Shown: positions 33,627 to 41,234 of the stretch, piece after piece
Layout of the letters: the number at the start of each line of letters is the position of its first letter
Numbering within the stretch: the first letter of the stretch is position 1
Source of the DNA: Acinetobacter pecorum
Lineage (GTDB): Bacteria > Pseudomonadota > Gammaproteobacteria > Pseudomonadales > Moraxellaceae
Length of the DNA: 50,700 bases
Direction of reading: 5' to 3'
Assembly: GCF_014837015.1 (NCBI RefSeq)
Contig: NZ_JACSPT010000020.1
Location: forward strand, 1 to 50,700
Position numbers and translations under genes: made by a program
The notes under the pieces: model-generated
What the model was told of the DNA's origin: nothing
The model's database searches: none
What the model saw: only the letters and a program-made list of their open reading frames with translations

Positions 33627-34250
33627 ATGGCAATATACGTAATCGCCAATAGGAAAGGTGGCGTAGGAAAAAGCACTACAGCAACAAATTTAGCTTATTA
33701 CTTATCAACTAAAGGCTCAGTAGTCTTAGTTGATGCCGATGACCAGAAGACAGCTTTAACCTGGCATAAATACCGTGAATCAAAAGACTTTGATTGTGTC
33801 TATCTACAAGGTGAGATTGATACTGAACTTAGCAAATTAGCCAAAACTTATGACAATATTGTTGTTGATGTGGCGGGTAAAGATTCAAAAGAATTTCGTT
33901 CAACCTTATTTGTAGCTGATCGTCTATATATTCCAACCCAAACAAGCCAATTTGATTTAGACGTTTTGCCACAAGTTACGGCATTCGTTGATGAGATCCA
34001 GGCTAAAGCTAATCCAAACTTGAAAAAGTTTTTCTTTATCAGTCGTGCAAGTACAAATGCTAAGTCTAAGGATGCAGATACAACAATTGAATATCTGACA
34101 TCTGAGTACCCATCTTATACAGCTATGAAAGCTAAGTTGCATGAACGTGTGCAATTTAAAGAAGCTGCTGCTGCAAGCCAATCTGTTTTAGAAATGGCTT
34201 CAAATAAAGCAAAAGATGATTTTTATAATTGGTTATTAGAGGCTCTTTGA
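33627..34250 (+). CDS. parA: ParA-type partition ATPase
   Basis: A 207-aa short (type Ib-like) ParA. Deviant Walker A KGGVGKST at 10-17, Walker A' VVLVDADDQKTALTW (about 32-46), Walker B NIVVDVAGKDSKEF (about 77-90). No N-terminal helix-turn-helix, as in small plasmid ParA/ParF proteins. It moves plasmid copies over the nucleoid with the partner encoded one base downstream. This is the clearest plasmid-maintenance gene in the window and supports the phage-plasmid reading. Confidence 0.93.
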   Translation: MAIYVIANRKGGVGKSTTATNLAYYLSTKGSVVLVDADDQKTALTWHKYRESKDFDCVYLQGEIDTELSKLAKTYDNIVVDVAGKDSKEFRSTLFVADRLYIPTQTSQFDLDVLPQVTAFVDEIQAKANPNLKKFFFISRASTNAKSKDADTTIEYLTSEYPSYTAMKAKLHERVQFKEAAAASQSVLEMASNKAKDDFYNWLLEAL

Positions 34251-34251
34251 T

Positions 34252-34719
34252 ATGGCTAATGTAATTCGTAAACGTGAAGAAAAGCCGACTGAAGCTGCTG
34301 AAACAAAAGATACTTTAACGCCCGAACAACGTGCAGAGTTATTGAAGACACAAGCAGAAAAAGAAGATGAAGCCAAGAAACAGGATCAACCTAAAGTGAT
34401 TGAGCGTCATCATGCTAAAAATGGTGCTAAAAAAGTTTGGGTAGAAGATGATGTAGATCCAACCAAAGAAAAGCGTAAACGCAATAAGCATGGTACAGCG
34501 ATCAATATACCTGTATTTGTTGAAGAGTTCTTAGCCATTGAGCAAGTGTTTGAAGAAGCATTGAAGTCAGGCCAAACTGATTCTTTTGCTGATTATGTTC
34601 GAGAAATTTTGAAAGCTCATGCTAAAAACAAGCTTGGTAAAGAAAAGTATGAGGAAATTTTGAGTAAAAAATACAATCAAGTGATCCTCAAAAAAGACGA
34701 TAAGATTATATCTGAATAA
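34252..34719 (+). CDS. ParB-like centromere-binding protein
   Basis: A 155-aa protein one base after parA. It has a long charged, disordered N-terminus (EEKPTEAAETKDTLTPEQRA). The C-terminal part starts NKHGTAINIPVFVEEFLAIE and continues SGQTDSFADYVREILKAHA, a pattern compatible with a ribbon-helix-helix dimer as in ParG-type partners. It would bind a centromere near the operon, perhaps the repeats at 33530-33620, and stimulate ParA. Identity inferred from position and layout. Confidence 0.7.
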   Translation: MANVIRKREEKPTEAAETKDTLTPEQRAELLKTQAEKEDEAKKQDQPKVIERHHAKNGAKKVWVEDDVDPTKEKRKRNKHGTAINIPVFVEEFLAIEQVFEEALKSGQTDSFADYVREILKAHAKNKLGKEKYEEILSKKYNQVILKKDDKIISE

Positions 34720-34722
34720 AAG

Positions 34723-34744
34723 AAAAGCTCCTTACGGAGCTTTT
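34723..34744. terminator. Bidirectional terminator between parB-like and XRE genes
   Basis: AAAAGCTCC-TTAC-GGAGCTTTT followed by TTT. The stop codon of the convergent XRE gene lies in the loop, so the same hairpin ends both operons. Confidence 0.85.
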
Positions 34745-35277
34745 TTATTATCTTGGTTGTCAGTTGATTCAAGAACTTTTTTCATAAATTTTTTGCCTAA
34801 CATACCTGCAAGAGCAACACCACCTACTATTGGTCCACCTAATGCGAAAGCTGCTGTACTAAGTAATACTGTACCTGCTGTACTAGGTGATGCACTAAGA
34901 CTACCACCTCCCAAGTATGCAATTGCTGCCGATCCATCTTTTGCTCTAGCTAGTGACTCAAGTAACTCATTGTTTGAAGTAAGCAATGTGCCGTTTAATG
35001 CCTGAACTTTAACTTCATCATTTGTCAGAGCTTCATCTAATGCACTAAATACAGATCTAGGTTCTGTCCCATAAAATGCTGCAAGTTGATAAACCTGAAC
35101 CACAGCAAATTTAGATTTTCCCTTTTCCATATTTGAAATAGCGGCTTTAGTAACACCTAAACAACTTGCTGCTTGTTCTTGAGTAATTTTTTTTTCTGCT
35201 CTAATAGTAGCCAATACTAATCCTAGAATTGCATCTACAGTCGTAACAACTGAATCTTCATTAAAAATTTCTGACAT
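34732..35277 (-). CDS. XRE-family regulator with Gly-rich hydrophobic C-terminus
   Basis: A 181-aa protein. Residues 14-70 form an XRE helix-turn-helix (ATIRAEKKITQEQAASCLGV then TKAAISNMEKGKSKFAVVQV). The C-terminal 60 residues are hydrophobic and glycine-rich (LLSTAAFALGGPIVGGVALA, GMLGKKFMKKV), which would insert in or associate with a membrane, unusual for a DNA-binding regulator. It converges on the par operon and diverges from the 381-aa gene, so it may control either. Possible lysogeny or copy-number regulator; unproven. Confidence 0.75.
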   Translation of the reverse strand: MSEIFNEDSVVTTVDAILGLVLATIRAEKKITQEQAASCLGVTKAAISNMEKGKSKFAVVQVYQLAAFYGTEPRSVFSALDEALTNDEVKVQALNGTLLTSNNELLESLARAKDGSAAIAYLGGGSLSASPSTAGTVLLSTAAFALGGPIVGGVALAGMLGKKFMKKVLESTDNQDNKKAP

Positions 35278-35480
35278 ATCTCAACCCCTTACTATGACTG
35301 TATTTTATCATAAAAACGCATAAGTACAATGAATATTAATTAATCAATTAAAAATTAAAAGTAAACTCACAATTTACTTTTGCTGTTTTAAGCAATATAT
35401 TTGCATCCATCGGAGCGCAACGATATGGAAATCCTGATAACAGCAGGACTTAATCAATAGTCAAATATAAAGGTAAAAAT

Positions 35481-36626
35481 ATGAAACTTTCTTTAGAACA
35501 ACTCCAAGCCCTAAACGCAATTAACATGCTGAATGAAGATCAAAAGGCTGAACTAAAACGCTTAGAAGCAGAAGAGCAAAATGCTCCTGTAGAAAATGAC
35601 GAGTTCAACTTTGAAACACAGACTGAAGCCAAAGAGATTTTTGATCGTAAATCTGCATTTACTCAAAAGACCCTGCCAGAATTCTTAAATGAAGCAGACC
35701 GTGATGATCTTGTCTTAACAGCAATGGCAGCATGTTCAGGCAAAGATACGAAGAATGATATGTTGCTTGTTGTTCCAGAAGAACTGAAAAAGCATGTTGC
35801 ATTAGTGATTGGTTCACAGGCGTTTGGTTATGTATTTTCAGCAGACAAACTAATGAACGGTATTGTGAAAAACAAACTCATGGAAGATCCAAAACATAAG
35901 CCGATCCTTGCTTTGTATGATAAAGAACTGCCTAACCCATTCCGTCCGCATACGAAAGAAGAGCTTGAATGCTTAGGTCATCAAATCCTGATCACATCGA
36001 ATGCAGATATTGGCTTATCTAAACTCAACCCTTCTTACATTGGTACTAAGGAATATTTATTTAAAACTGAAAACGCTGAAGATCTTCCAAATTTAGAAGA
36101 TGACAGCAACACCACTCTTGGTCGTGAAAAATCAAATTTACGTTGGGATCAGAAAGATTGGTTTATGAAAAACCGTGAATTAATTAATCAACGGACTCAG
36201 CAAATTGCAGAGACTAAATGCCCTAAAAATGTAGACTTGGAATTATTTAAACCATTTTGTTTAAAAGCTGCATATGCTTCATTTATTTCAAAGGCATTAT
36301 TTAAAGCAGTATTAGAGGATTCATTAAAGCAAGCAGCGGAAACATTAAAAGACGATGCAAGCTTATTTTTAGAAGCGACTGAAATTGCATTAACCAATTT
36401 TGAATCTTCATTTACAGGTGAGATTAATATTTCAACAAAAATGCTAGCTCATTTGATTAACAATGCACGTATTAGCGGTTTAAAATCTTTAGGTCATATT
36501 AAAGTTGCAAGCTATCTTGATGATATGCATATTTCAACACAGAAGCTTCCATGCTTCCAAGTCGGATCTTCAGCCGTAGTATTGGCACAGTTGAAACGTA
36601 AGATTGCTGAACTCAAAGCAGCATAA
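35481..36626 (+). CDS. hypothetical protein, 381 aa, possible replication protein
   Basis: Not recognised. N-terminal helix-rich charged region (KLSLEQLQALNAINMLNEDQ), a middle part (VVPEELKKHVALVIGSQAFG, YVFSADKLMNG), and a C-terminal helical part ending AQLKRKIAELKAA. It follows a small hairpin region (35400-35450), has its own ribosome site, and sits between parA/B and the resolvase gene. On plasmids this place is often held by the replication initiator, and no known Rep protein was found elsewhere; that is the only reason to suggest it. Confidence 0.55.
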   Translation: MKLSLEQLQALNAINMLNEDQKAELKRLEAEEQNAPVENDEFNFETQTEAKEIFDRKSAFTQKTLPEFLNEADRDDLVLTAMAACSGKDTKNDMLLVVPEELKKHVALVIGSQAFGYVFSADKLMNGIVKNKLMEDPKHKPILALYDKELPNPFRPHTKEELECLGHQILITSNADIGLSKLNPSYIGTKEYLFKTENAEDLPNLEDDSNTTLGREKSNLRWDQKDWFMKNRELINQRTQQIAETKCPKNVDLELFKPFCLKAAYASFISKALFKAVLEDSLKQAAETLKDDASLFLEATEIALTNFESSFTGEINISTKMLAHLINNARISGLKSLGHIKVASYLDDMHISTQKLPCFQVGSSAVVLAQLKRKIAELKAA

Positions 36627-36639
36627 TGATTAAGAAAGC

Positions 36640-36670
36640 AAGCCTTGATGACTGATCACCTTTAAGGCTT
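36640..36670. terminator. Terminator-like hairpin between convergent genes
   Basis: AAGCCTT (36640-36646) and AAGGCTT (36664-36670) pair across a 17-base loop between the stops of the 381-aa and resolvase genes. No strong U-run, so efficiency is uncertain. Confidence 0.45.
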
Positions 36671-37219
36671 ATGTTCTAAAGCCCTTTGCACTGTAGCAAT
36701 ACCTACTCCAAATCTTTTAGCCACACTTCTAAAAGTCGAGCCATCTTCCTGCATGGCTTTTTGTATTTCTGAATAATCTACTTTGCGCTTCCTGCCTTTA
36801 TACAAGCCTTTTGCTTTGGCTTTAGCAATACCTTCCTTTTGACGTTCACGGATCATGGAGCGTTCAAATTCAGCGAATGCAGCGAGCATCTGGAACATAA
36901 GCTTATTCATTGCTGATTGTGCTACATCATGGCTGAAGGTCAGATTTTCTTTATGAAAAATGATGGTTATGCCACGAGCATTCAGGCTGTTCACAATGTC
37001 ATTCAGGTCATTCGTATTACGCGCCAAGCGGTCAATACTGTGAACATGCACCGTATCCCCATCACGAAGGTATTCGAGCATAGTGTTCAATTGAGGACGT
37101 TCTCGGCTACCACCGCTAGCCTTCTCTGTGAATTTTTTATCTAGGTGGATTCCATCTAATTGACGTTCAGTATTTTGTTCAGTTGAACTGACTCGAATGT
37201 AACCGACTTGATTAGGCAT
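36662..37219 (-). CDS. Serine resolvase/invertase, complete
   Basis: A 185-aa small serine recombinase. YIRVSSTEQNTERQL carries the catalytic Ser11, VHSIDRLARNTNDL is the conserved Arg motif, and AFAEFERSMIRERQKEGIAKA leads to the helix-turn-helix FRSVAKRFGVGIATVQRAL. It probably resolves plasmid multimers at the repeats just upstream (37221-37288). It lies at the edge of the backbone, next to the first pdif module. Confidence 0.92.
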   Translation of the reverse strand: MPNQVGYIRVSSTEQNTERQLDGIHLDKKFTEKASGGSRERPQLNTMLEYLRDGDTVHVHSIDRLARNTNDLNDIVNSLNARGITIIFHKENLTFSHDVAQSAMNKLMFQMLAAFAEFERSMIRERQKEGIAKAKAKGLYKGRKRKVDYSEIQKAMQEDGSTFRSVAKRFGVGIATVQRALEHKP

Positions 37220-37220
37220 T

Positions 37221-37288
37221 TTGTACCGTTAGATATTAGATTTATAGATACATATTGTACCTAAATATAAAGTTAAGTCTATAGATAC
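37221..37288. promoter_or_regulatory. Candidate resolvase-binding (res) site
   Basis: Upstream of the resolvase gene TTGTACC occurs at 37221-37227 and 37255-37261, and TATAGATAC at 37243-37251 and 37280-37288. The alternating, evenly spaced words in an AT-rich block are what a res site or autoregulatory operator would show. No footprint can be derived from sequence alone. Confidence 0.45.
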
Positions 37289-37373
37289 GGATTTTTATAT
37301 GATTTTGTTAGATCTTGAATTGTTCCGTTAGGCTATACCTTATAGTTACATAAATTTAGATATTAAAAACTTG

Positions 37374-37398
37374 TCTCCGACAAACCCAGTACGGTTCA
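37374..37398. repeat. Solo terminal repeat of the IS3-family element
   Basis: Twenty-four of 25 bases match the IS terminal repeat at 99-123, in the same orientation (CCCAGTACGGTTCA instead of CCCGGTACGGTTCA), but no transposase sequence lies next to it. It marks a past insertion followed by deletion, exactly where the plasmid backbone meets the pdif cargo region. Confidence 0.75.
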
Positions 37399-37485
37399 CC
37401 TAAACGGATTGCTCCCCCTCAACAAATGGAAACAGAACCCGAAAAAAGAGGCTTCTGGAGCCGATTCTTTAAGCTCTATGGCTGA
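37399..37485 (+). pseudogene. C-terminal remnant of an unknown gene next to the solo IS end
   Basis: Starting at the IS repeat edge, the frame reads PKRIAPPQQMETEPEKRGFW then SRFFKLYG and a stop. The acidic-then-aromatic-basic tail resembles ends of plasmid DNA-binding proteins, but is too short to name. It was probably truncated by the IS or the deletion that left the solo repeat. The remaining 200 bases up to the first pdif site hold an 11-bp hairpin (37563-37599) and no gene. Confidence 0.4.
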
Positions 37486-37635
37486 TCTGATTGTTCATCT
37501 AGGCTTATCAAAACCATGGAGCATTACTCAAATAGTAAGCGTGGAACGTAAATAGTCACAAAGAAACCATGATAGTGCGCTGAATCCCATCATGGTTTCA
37601 TATAAGATATTGATGCTTATAGGTAAAATTCAAGC

Positions 37636-37663
37636 ATTTCGTATAAGGTGTATTATGTTAATT
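37636..37663 (+). other. pdif site 1 (XerC|XerD order)
   Basis: XerC half ATTTCGTATAA (37636-37646), spacer GGTGTA, XerD half TTATGTTAATT (37653-37663). It matches the 11-6-11 layout of Acinetobacter plasmid dif-like sites. A perfect 11-bp hairpin lies 37 bases to its left. Confidence 0.85.
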
Positions 37664-37685
37664 TTAGGGAAATTAAAGAGTAGAA

Positions 37686-38027
37686 ATGAACTTAAATCTG
37701 AATAATAAAAAATTTGTAAATGCTAAAAATACATCTAATGGAGAAGTATCCCATGAAACTATTTTTAATTATTACCAAGTAGGTGAGCATATAGAAGCTA
37801 CATATGCTGGTGGTGGTATTACGAATGGACATTTACTAGGTTTCATGACTTCTGAGAAAACTTTCACTATGGCGTACCACCACATCAATGAGATGAATGA
37901 ATTACGTATAGGTGAATGTAATACTGAGATTGAGATCCAAACCAATGGGAAAATTAAGTTAATTGAAAAGTGGCAATGGCGTAATGGGGATTGTTCTACA
38001 GGCGAATCAATCCTTGTTGAAATGTAA
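37686..38027 (+). CDS. small beta-rich protein of unknown function, 113 aa
   Basis: Belongs to a common family of about 110-aa proteins often labelled n-acetylglutamate synthase without support. The typical features are present: GEVSHETIFNYYQVGEHIEA, TYAGGGITNGHLLGF, the YHHINEMNELRIGEC core, and the end IEKWQWRNGDCSTGESILVE. Its chemistry is unknown. It fills the first pdif module (sites 1-2) alone with a hairpin terminator at 38041-38065. Confidence 0.75.
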   Translation: MNLNLNNKKFVNAKNTSNGEVSHETIFNYYQVGEHIEATYAGGGITNGHLLGFMTSEKTFTMAYHHINEMNELRIGECNTEIEIQTNGKIKLIEKWQWRNGDCSTGESILVEM

Positions 38028-38040
38028 AGTTGAATAACTA

Positions 38041-38065
38041 AAGCCCTGATTTTATTTCAGGGCTT
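38041..38065. terminator. Hairpin terminator overlapping pdif site 2
   Basis: AAGCCCTGA (38041-38049) and TCAGGGCTT (38057-38065) pair perfectly. The 3' arm shares its last four bases with the XerC half of pdif site 2. It probably ends transcription from both the 113-aa gene and the convergent SDR gene. Confidence 0.7.
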
Positions 38066-38089
38066 CGCATAATCCGTATTATGTTAATT
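38062..38089 (+). other. pdif site 2 (XerC|XerD order)
   Basis: XerC half GCTTCGCATAA, spacer TCCGTA, XerD half TTATGTTAATT identical to site 1. Bounds the SDR module on its left. Confidence 0.8.
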
Positions 38090-38135
38090 TTAGAAAAATT
38101 AAACGTCAGTTAACTACTAAAATATTTTTTAAACT

Positions 38136-38840
38136 TTATAAACTACCGCCCCCATCAACATTAATTACTTGTCCTGTAATGAAGCTTGAATTCTCCGATA
38201 ATAAGAATGATACGGCATGACCTACATCCTCTGGTGTACCTACTCTACCAAGAGGAATTTTGGCTAATAATACTTTTTCAGCATCACTTCCTTTAGGTCG
38301 AGTCTTTCTAAAAAGTTCCGTTTCAATCGGACCTGGGGCAACACAATTCACTGTAATGCCATATTCCGCTAGTTCAAGAGCCCAGGTACGTGTACAACCG
38401 ACTAAAGCACTTTTTGCAGCAGCATAAGAGGTTCTGTCTTTAGAACCATACATAGCACGGCTACCAATATTAATAATTCGACCAGATTTTTGTTTTTTTA
38501 GATCTTCAATAAAGTGCTGAGTGACTTGAATAGCCGACCTAACATTCAAGTTCCATACATCCTGTAATGAGTCTAAATTAATCTTGCCTAATGGTTCAGG
38601 GAGACTAATACCAGCATTATTGATGATTCCATTTATCTGATATGAAGATGAAATGGTTTGTAGGATCTCTTGAGTTTGATCAATATTTGTTAAATCACAT
38701 TTAAATATTTTTCCAGGAAAGTCGATATTTTCAATATTTCTAGCGATACCAATAACTTGATTACCTTCGCTAATAATTTTTTCACAGATGGCCCGACCAA
38801 TTCCTCTACTGGCACCTGTTACTAAATATAGTTTTTCCAT
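38136..38840 (-). CDS. Short-chain dehydrogenase/reductase (FabG-like SDR)
   Basis: A 234-aa classical SDR. NAD(P)-binding TGASRGIG with Gly9, Gly13 and Gly15, NNAG motif (IINNAGISLPEP), catalytic YAAAK with an upstream Ser, and PGPIETEL after it. GQVINVDGGGSL closes the fold. It reduces a carbonyl or oxidises an alcohol; substrate unknown, with the 3-oxoacyl-ACP reductase group the nearest general match. It is the only gene of the module between pdif sites 2 and 3, transcribed leftward. Confidence 0.9.
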   Translation of the reverse strand: MEKLYLVTGASRGIGRAICEKIISEGNQVIGIARNIENIDFPGKIFKCDLTNIDQTQEILQTISSSYQINGIINNAGISLPEPLGKINLDSLQDVWNLNVRSAIQVTQHFIEDLKKQKSGRIINIGSRAMYGSKDRTSYAAAKSALVGCTRTWALELAEYGITVNCVAPGPIETELFRKTRPKGSDAEKVLLAKIPLGRVGTPEDVGHAVSFLLSENSSFITGQVINVDGGGSL

Positions 38841-38918
38841 TTGATATCAGTTTTTTAATTAAATAAAAAATGATGAACGATCATGTAATAGATGTCTATA
38901 CACATTACATCCTATTCC

Positions 38919-38946
38919 ACTTAACATAATAGCGATTATGCGAAAT
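38919..38946 (-). other. pdif site 3 (XerD|XerC order)
   Basis: XerD half ACTTAACATAA (38919-38929), spacer TAGCGA, XerC half TTATGCGAAAT (38936-38946). Inverted relative to sites 2 and 4, giving the alternating order typical of pdif modules. Confidence 0.85.
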
Positions 38947-38972
38947 GAGGACTATAGGATCCTCATTTTTTT
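38943..38972 (+). terminator. Terminator that alone fills the module between pdif sites 3 and 4
   Basis: AAATGAGGA (38943-38951) and TCCTCATTT (38960-38968) pair perfectly and are followed by TTTT. Only this hairpin lies between the inverted sites 3 and 4, which are 27 bases apart. Its 5' arm overlaps the XerC half of site 3. Confidence 0.75.
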
Positions 38973-38973
38973 G

Positions 38974-39001
38974 AGTTCGTATAAGATGTATTATGTTAAT
39001 T
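38974..39001 (+). other. pdif site 4 (XerC|XerD order)
   Basis: XerC half AGTTCGTATAA, spacer GATGTA, XerD half TTATGTTAATT. It follows the terminator tail. The 360 bases from here to the HD-like gene are AT-rich and hold no recognisable gene. Confidence 0.85.
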
Positions 39002-39365
39002 TTAGATATTCTTAATTCTAATCCTTTCTTTCCATAATTCTTTTGGAATTTGTGGATAAGCCAACGATTCAAGTTAGTAAGGCGGTGGCTTAAGCAGGAT
39101 TCAGGTTAACTAAGTTTAATTTAAAGAAGTAAGAGTTTTTTAATTTTATTGTTGAGATCTTTTAATTATGTATTGCAGCAAAAATGAGTTAACTTGAACT
39201 AAAAAATATTATTAGAGAAAATAGTTTATAGAATAAAAAATTATTGTAACTAAAATTCATAAAAATTACTTTTATTATTTTATAGTCACTACTGACATAA
39301 TTTCTGAGAATTTTATAAAATATTAGGATTAAGACTATATTTGAATTTTTGTTAGGTAAAATTTT

Positions 39366-40409
39366 ATGAGATTAGAAAAGGATTCTCTGTGTTGTAATAA
39401 CAAGCAGTATTTTTCAGACCCATATTTCATAAAAAGTAATATATATCAGTTGATCACAAGCACTTCTGCCTTTAGGAGATTAGACGGTATTACTTTCTTA
39501 GGTGCTATTGGCCTAGTAGAGAAAGTAAATGGGAAAAAAGATATCAGTAGAGCTCAACATTCTATAAATATTGCTTCTTTAATCTACAAAATTAGTAATG
39601 CTAGATGTTATGATCAAGAATTAACCAAACACTTATGCGTTGCAGGGCTATTAAATGATATTGGTCATTTCCCTCTTTCTCACAGTGTGTCAGGTTACTT
39701 ATCTAGAAAATTAAATATGGATCATCATACTCTAGGGAGTTTAATTATCGATGGTGAGTTTTCACAGCTTAGTGACTTAAATAAAATACTAAAAAATAAT
39801 TTAGATATTAATTTTATTAAATCTTTACTAGATAAAAAAATAGAAAAAGATCTTGGTGGAGATATTTTTAGCAGTAAATTTAATGTAAGTACAATTAATG
39901 GAATATACCAAAGTGGGTTATTTATAGGTCATGATTTTTTTGATAAAGATAAAATAGCTAATGAGGTATTTTTAAAAAGCAGTAGAGATATTAACTATAG
40001 GTTATTAGATCAGTTTTGGGAGTCTAAGAATTTTATTTATAATCAGTTTATTCAGAGTGAATTTGGTTTATTTGTAGATAATATAGGTGAATTGTTTTTT
40101 AAAAAAAATAAAAATCTTTTAGATATTAATGATCTATTAAGCATAGAAAAAACATGGCATAAAAAGTTCTTTTTTATGAAGTTATTTAAAAACTTAGATT
40201 CTTCTAGTCTCCTTTCAAATTACAGAGGAAGAACATTTTATGTTCCTAAAGAAATCAATGGTAGTGATCAACTCTTTTATAAAAAACGAAAATATACTGT
40301 TAACACAAATGAAATTTCATTAAGTAATAGATATATTTGTTTAATGAATATGGAGAAACAGAAAAAGTTTAATGATAAAATTCCAACAAAAAATCTTAGC
40401 CTTTTTTAG
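39366..40409 (+). CDS. HD-superfamily phosphohydrolase-like protein with altered HD motif
   Basis: A 347-aa protein resembling dNTPase/SAMHD1-type HD hydrolases. RAQHSINIASLIY gives the first His (His65), LLNDIGHFPLSHS (about 95-107) is the HD core, and DHHTLG follows at about 119. The conserved HD pair is Asn97-Asp98 here, so one metal ligand is missing. The C-terminal 200 residues are very Lys/Asn/Ile-rich and unrecognised. Base composition is the most AT-rich of any gene in the window, suggesting separate origin. It is alone between pdif sites 4 and 5. A defence or nucleotide-pool role is possible, not shown. Confidence 0.7.
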   Translation: MRLEKDSLCCNNKQYFSDPYFIKSNIYQLITSTSAFRRLDGITFLGAIGLVEKVNGKKDISRAQHSINIASLIYKISNARCYDQELTKHLCVAGLLNDIGHFPLSHSVSGYLSRKLNMDHHTLGSLIIDGEFSQLSDLNKILKNNLDINFIKSLLDKKIEKDLGGDIFSSKFNVSTINGIYQSGLFIGHDFFDKDKIANEVFLKSSRDINYRLLDQFWESKNFIYNQFIQSEFGLFVDNIGELFFKKNKNLLDINDLLSIEKTWHKKFFFMKLFKNLDSSSLLSNYRGRTFYVPKEINGSDQLFYKKRKYTVNTNEISLSNRYICLMNMEKQKKFNDKIPTKNLSLF

Positions 40410-40524
40410 TGTAAAGTCTTAATTTCAAAAAGTTTATGCATTCTTACTTAGCTAAACACTTACTGTAATAATTCTTATGCCTGAGCTTGGCCAAAGTAAT
40501 AGGTCTGCACTTACTTCCTATTCA

Positions 40525-40552
40525 ATTTAACATAATGGTTGTTATACGAAAT
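40525..40552 (-). other. pdif site 5 (XerD|XerC order)
   Basis: XerD half ATTTAACATAA, spacer TGGTTG, XerC half TTATACGAAAT. Lies upstream of the HigBA operon and forms the left end of that module. Confidence 0.87.
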
Positions 40553-40579
40553 TAATGGATGTTCGTATAGATTACTTGC

Positions 40580-40605
40580 ATATTGTATTCGATCGAATAC
40601 AATAT
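40580..40605. promoter_or_regulatory. 26-bp perfect palindrome, HigBA operator
   Basis: ATATTGTATTCGA followed by its exact reverse complement, 22 bases before the higB ATG and overlapping the likely -10 region (ACAATATAG). The place and symmetry fit binding by dimeric HigA, giving autorepression. Confidence 0.75.
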
Positions 40606-40627
40606 AGTGAGAAGATAAGGAATTCTC

Positions 40628-40924
40628 ATGATTGAAATTAAACGTCTGCCAGAATTTGATGAATGGTTGGATGGCATTAAAGACAATATGACCCGTATTC
40701 GCCTGAATCGTAGATTAGATAAGGTTCAACGTGGAAATTGGGGAGACATTAAGCCTCTCCAAGATGGCGTTTGGGAAATGAGAGAATTCTTCGGTGCTGG
40801 ATGGAGAATGTATTACATCCAACATGGTGACGTAGTGATTGTAATGCTTGGTGGAGGAGATAAATCGACTCAACAACAAGACATCGATCGTGCAGTTAAA
40901 TTATCGAAAACATTGGAGGATTAA
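40628..40924 (+). CDS. higB: HigB-type toxin (RelE/ParE superfamily)
   Basis: A 98-aa toxin of the addiction-module killer type. DEWLDGIKDNMTRIRLNRRL, DKVQRGNWGDIKPLQDGVWE, MREFFGAGWRMYYIQHGDV and LLGGG-like MLGGGDKSTQQQDI are all hallmarks. HigB toxins cleave translated mRNA. Toxin precedes antitoxin, as usual for this family. The pair forms a complete pdif module (sites 5-6), a known common cargo of Acinetobacter plasmids. Confidence 0.92.
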   Translation: MIEIKRLPEFDEWLDGIKDNMTRIRLNRRLDKVQRGNWGDIKPLQDGVWEMREFFGAGWRMYYIQHGDVVIVMLGGGDKSTQQQDIDRAVKLSKTLED

Positions 40925-40925
40925 A

Positions 40926-41216
40926 ATGGTTAAAGTCGCTGATTTACCAAGTTTTGATATGGCTGAGTCACTCAAAACTGAAGAAGACATTGTGATGTAT
41001 CTCAATATGGTTCTTGAAGATAATGATCCAGCTGAATTAGCCCATGCACTTGGTGTTATTGCTAAAGCTCGTGGCATGACTCAAATTGCTAAAGAAGCAG
41101 GGATTGGGCGTGAGGCACTCTACAAAGCCCTACGTCATGATTCAGCACCACGTTTTGATACGATTAATCGTGTAGTAAATGCTTTAGGCTTAAAACTCAC
41201 TGTACAACACGCCTAA
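40926..41216 (+). CDS. higA: HigA-type antitoxin (helix-turn-helix)
   Basis: A 96-aa antitoxin one base after higB with its own AGGA site inside the toxin end. LGVIAKARGMTQIAKEAGIG then REALYKALRHDSAPRFDTIN is the helix-turn-helix of the putative-antidote family, and VVNALGLKLTVQ is the usual end. It neutralises HigB and probably binds the palindrome at 40580-40605. Confidence 0.92.
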   Translation: MVKVADLPSFDMAESLKTEEDIVMYLNMVLEDNDPAELAHALGVIAKARGMTQIAKEAGIGREALYKALRHDSAPRFDTINRVVNALGLKLTVQHA

Positions 41217-41234
41217 AACTTTAAAAAATATAGT

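Noticed and set aside
37594..37621. Possible tenth pdif site (TTTCATATAAGATATTGATGC)
   Set aside because: The XerC-like half is fair but the XerD half does not match TTATGTTAATT.
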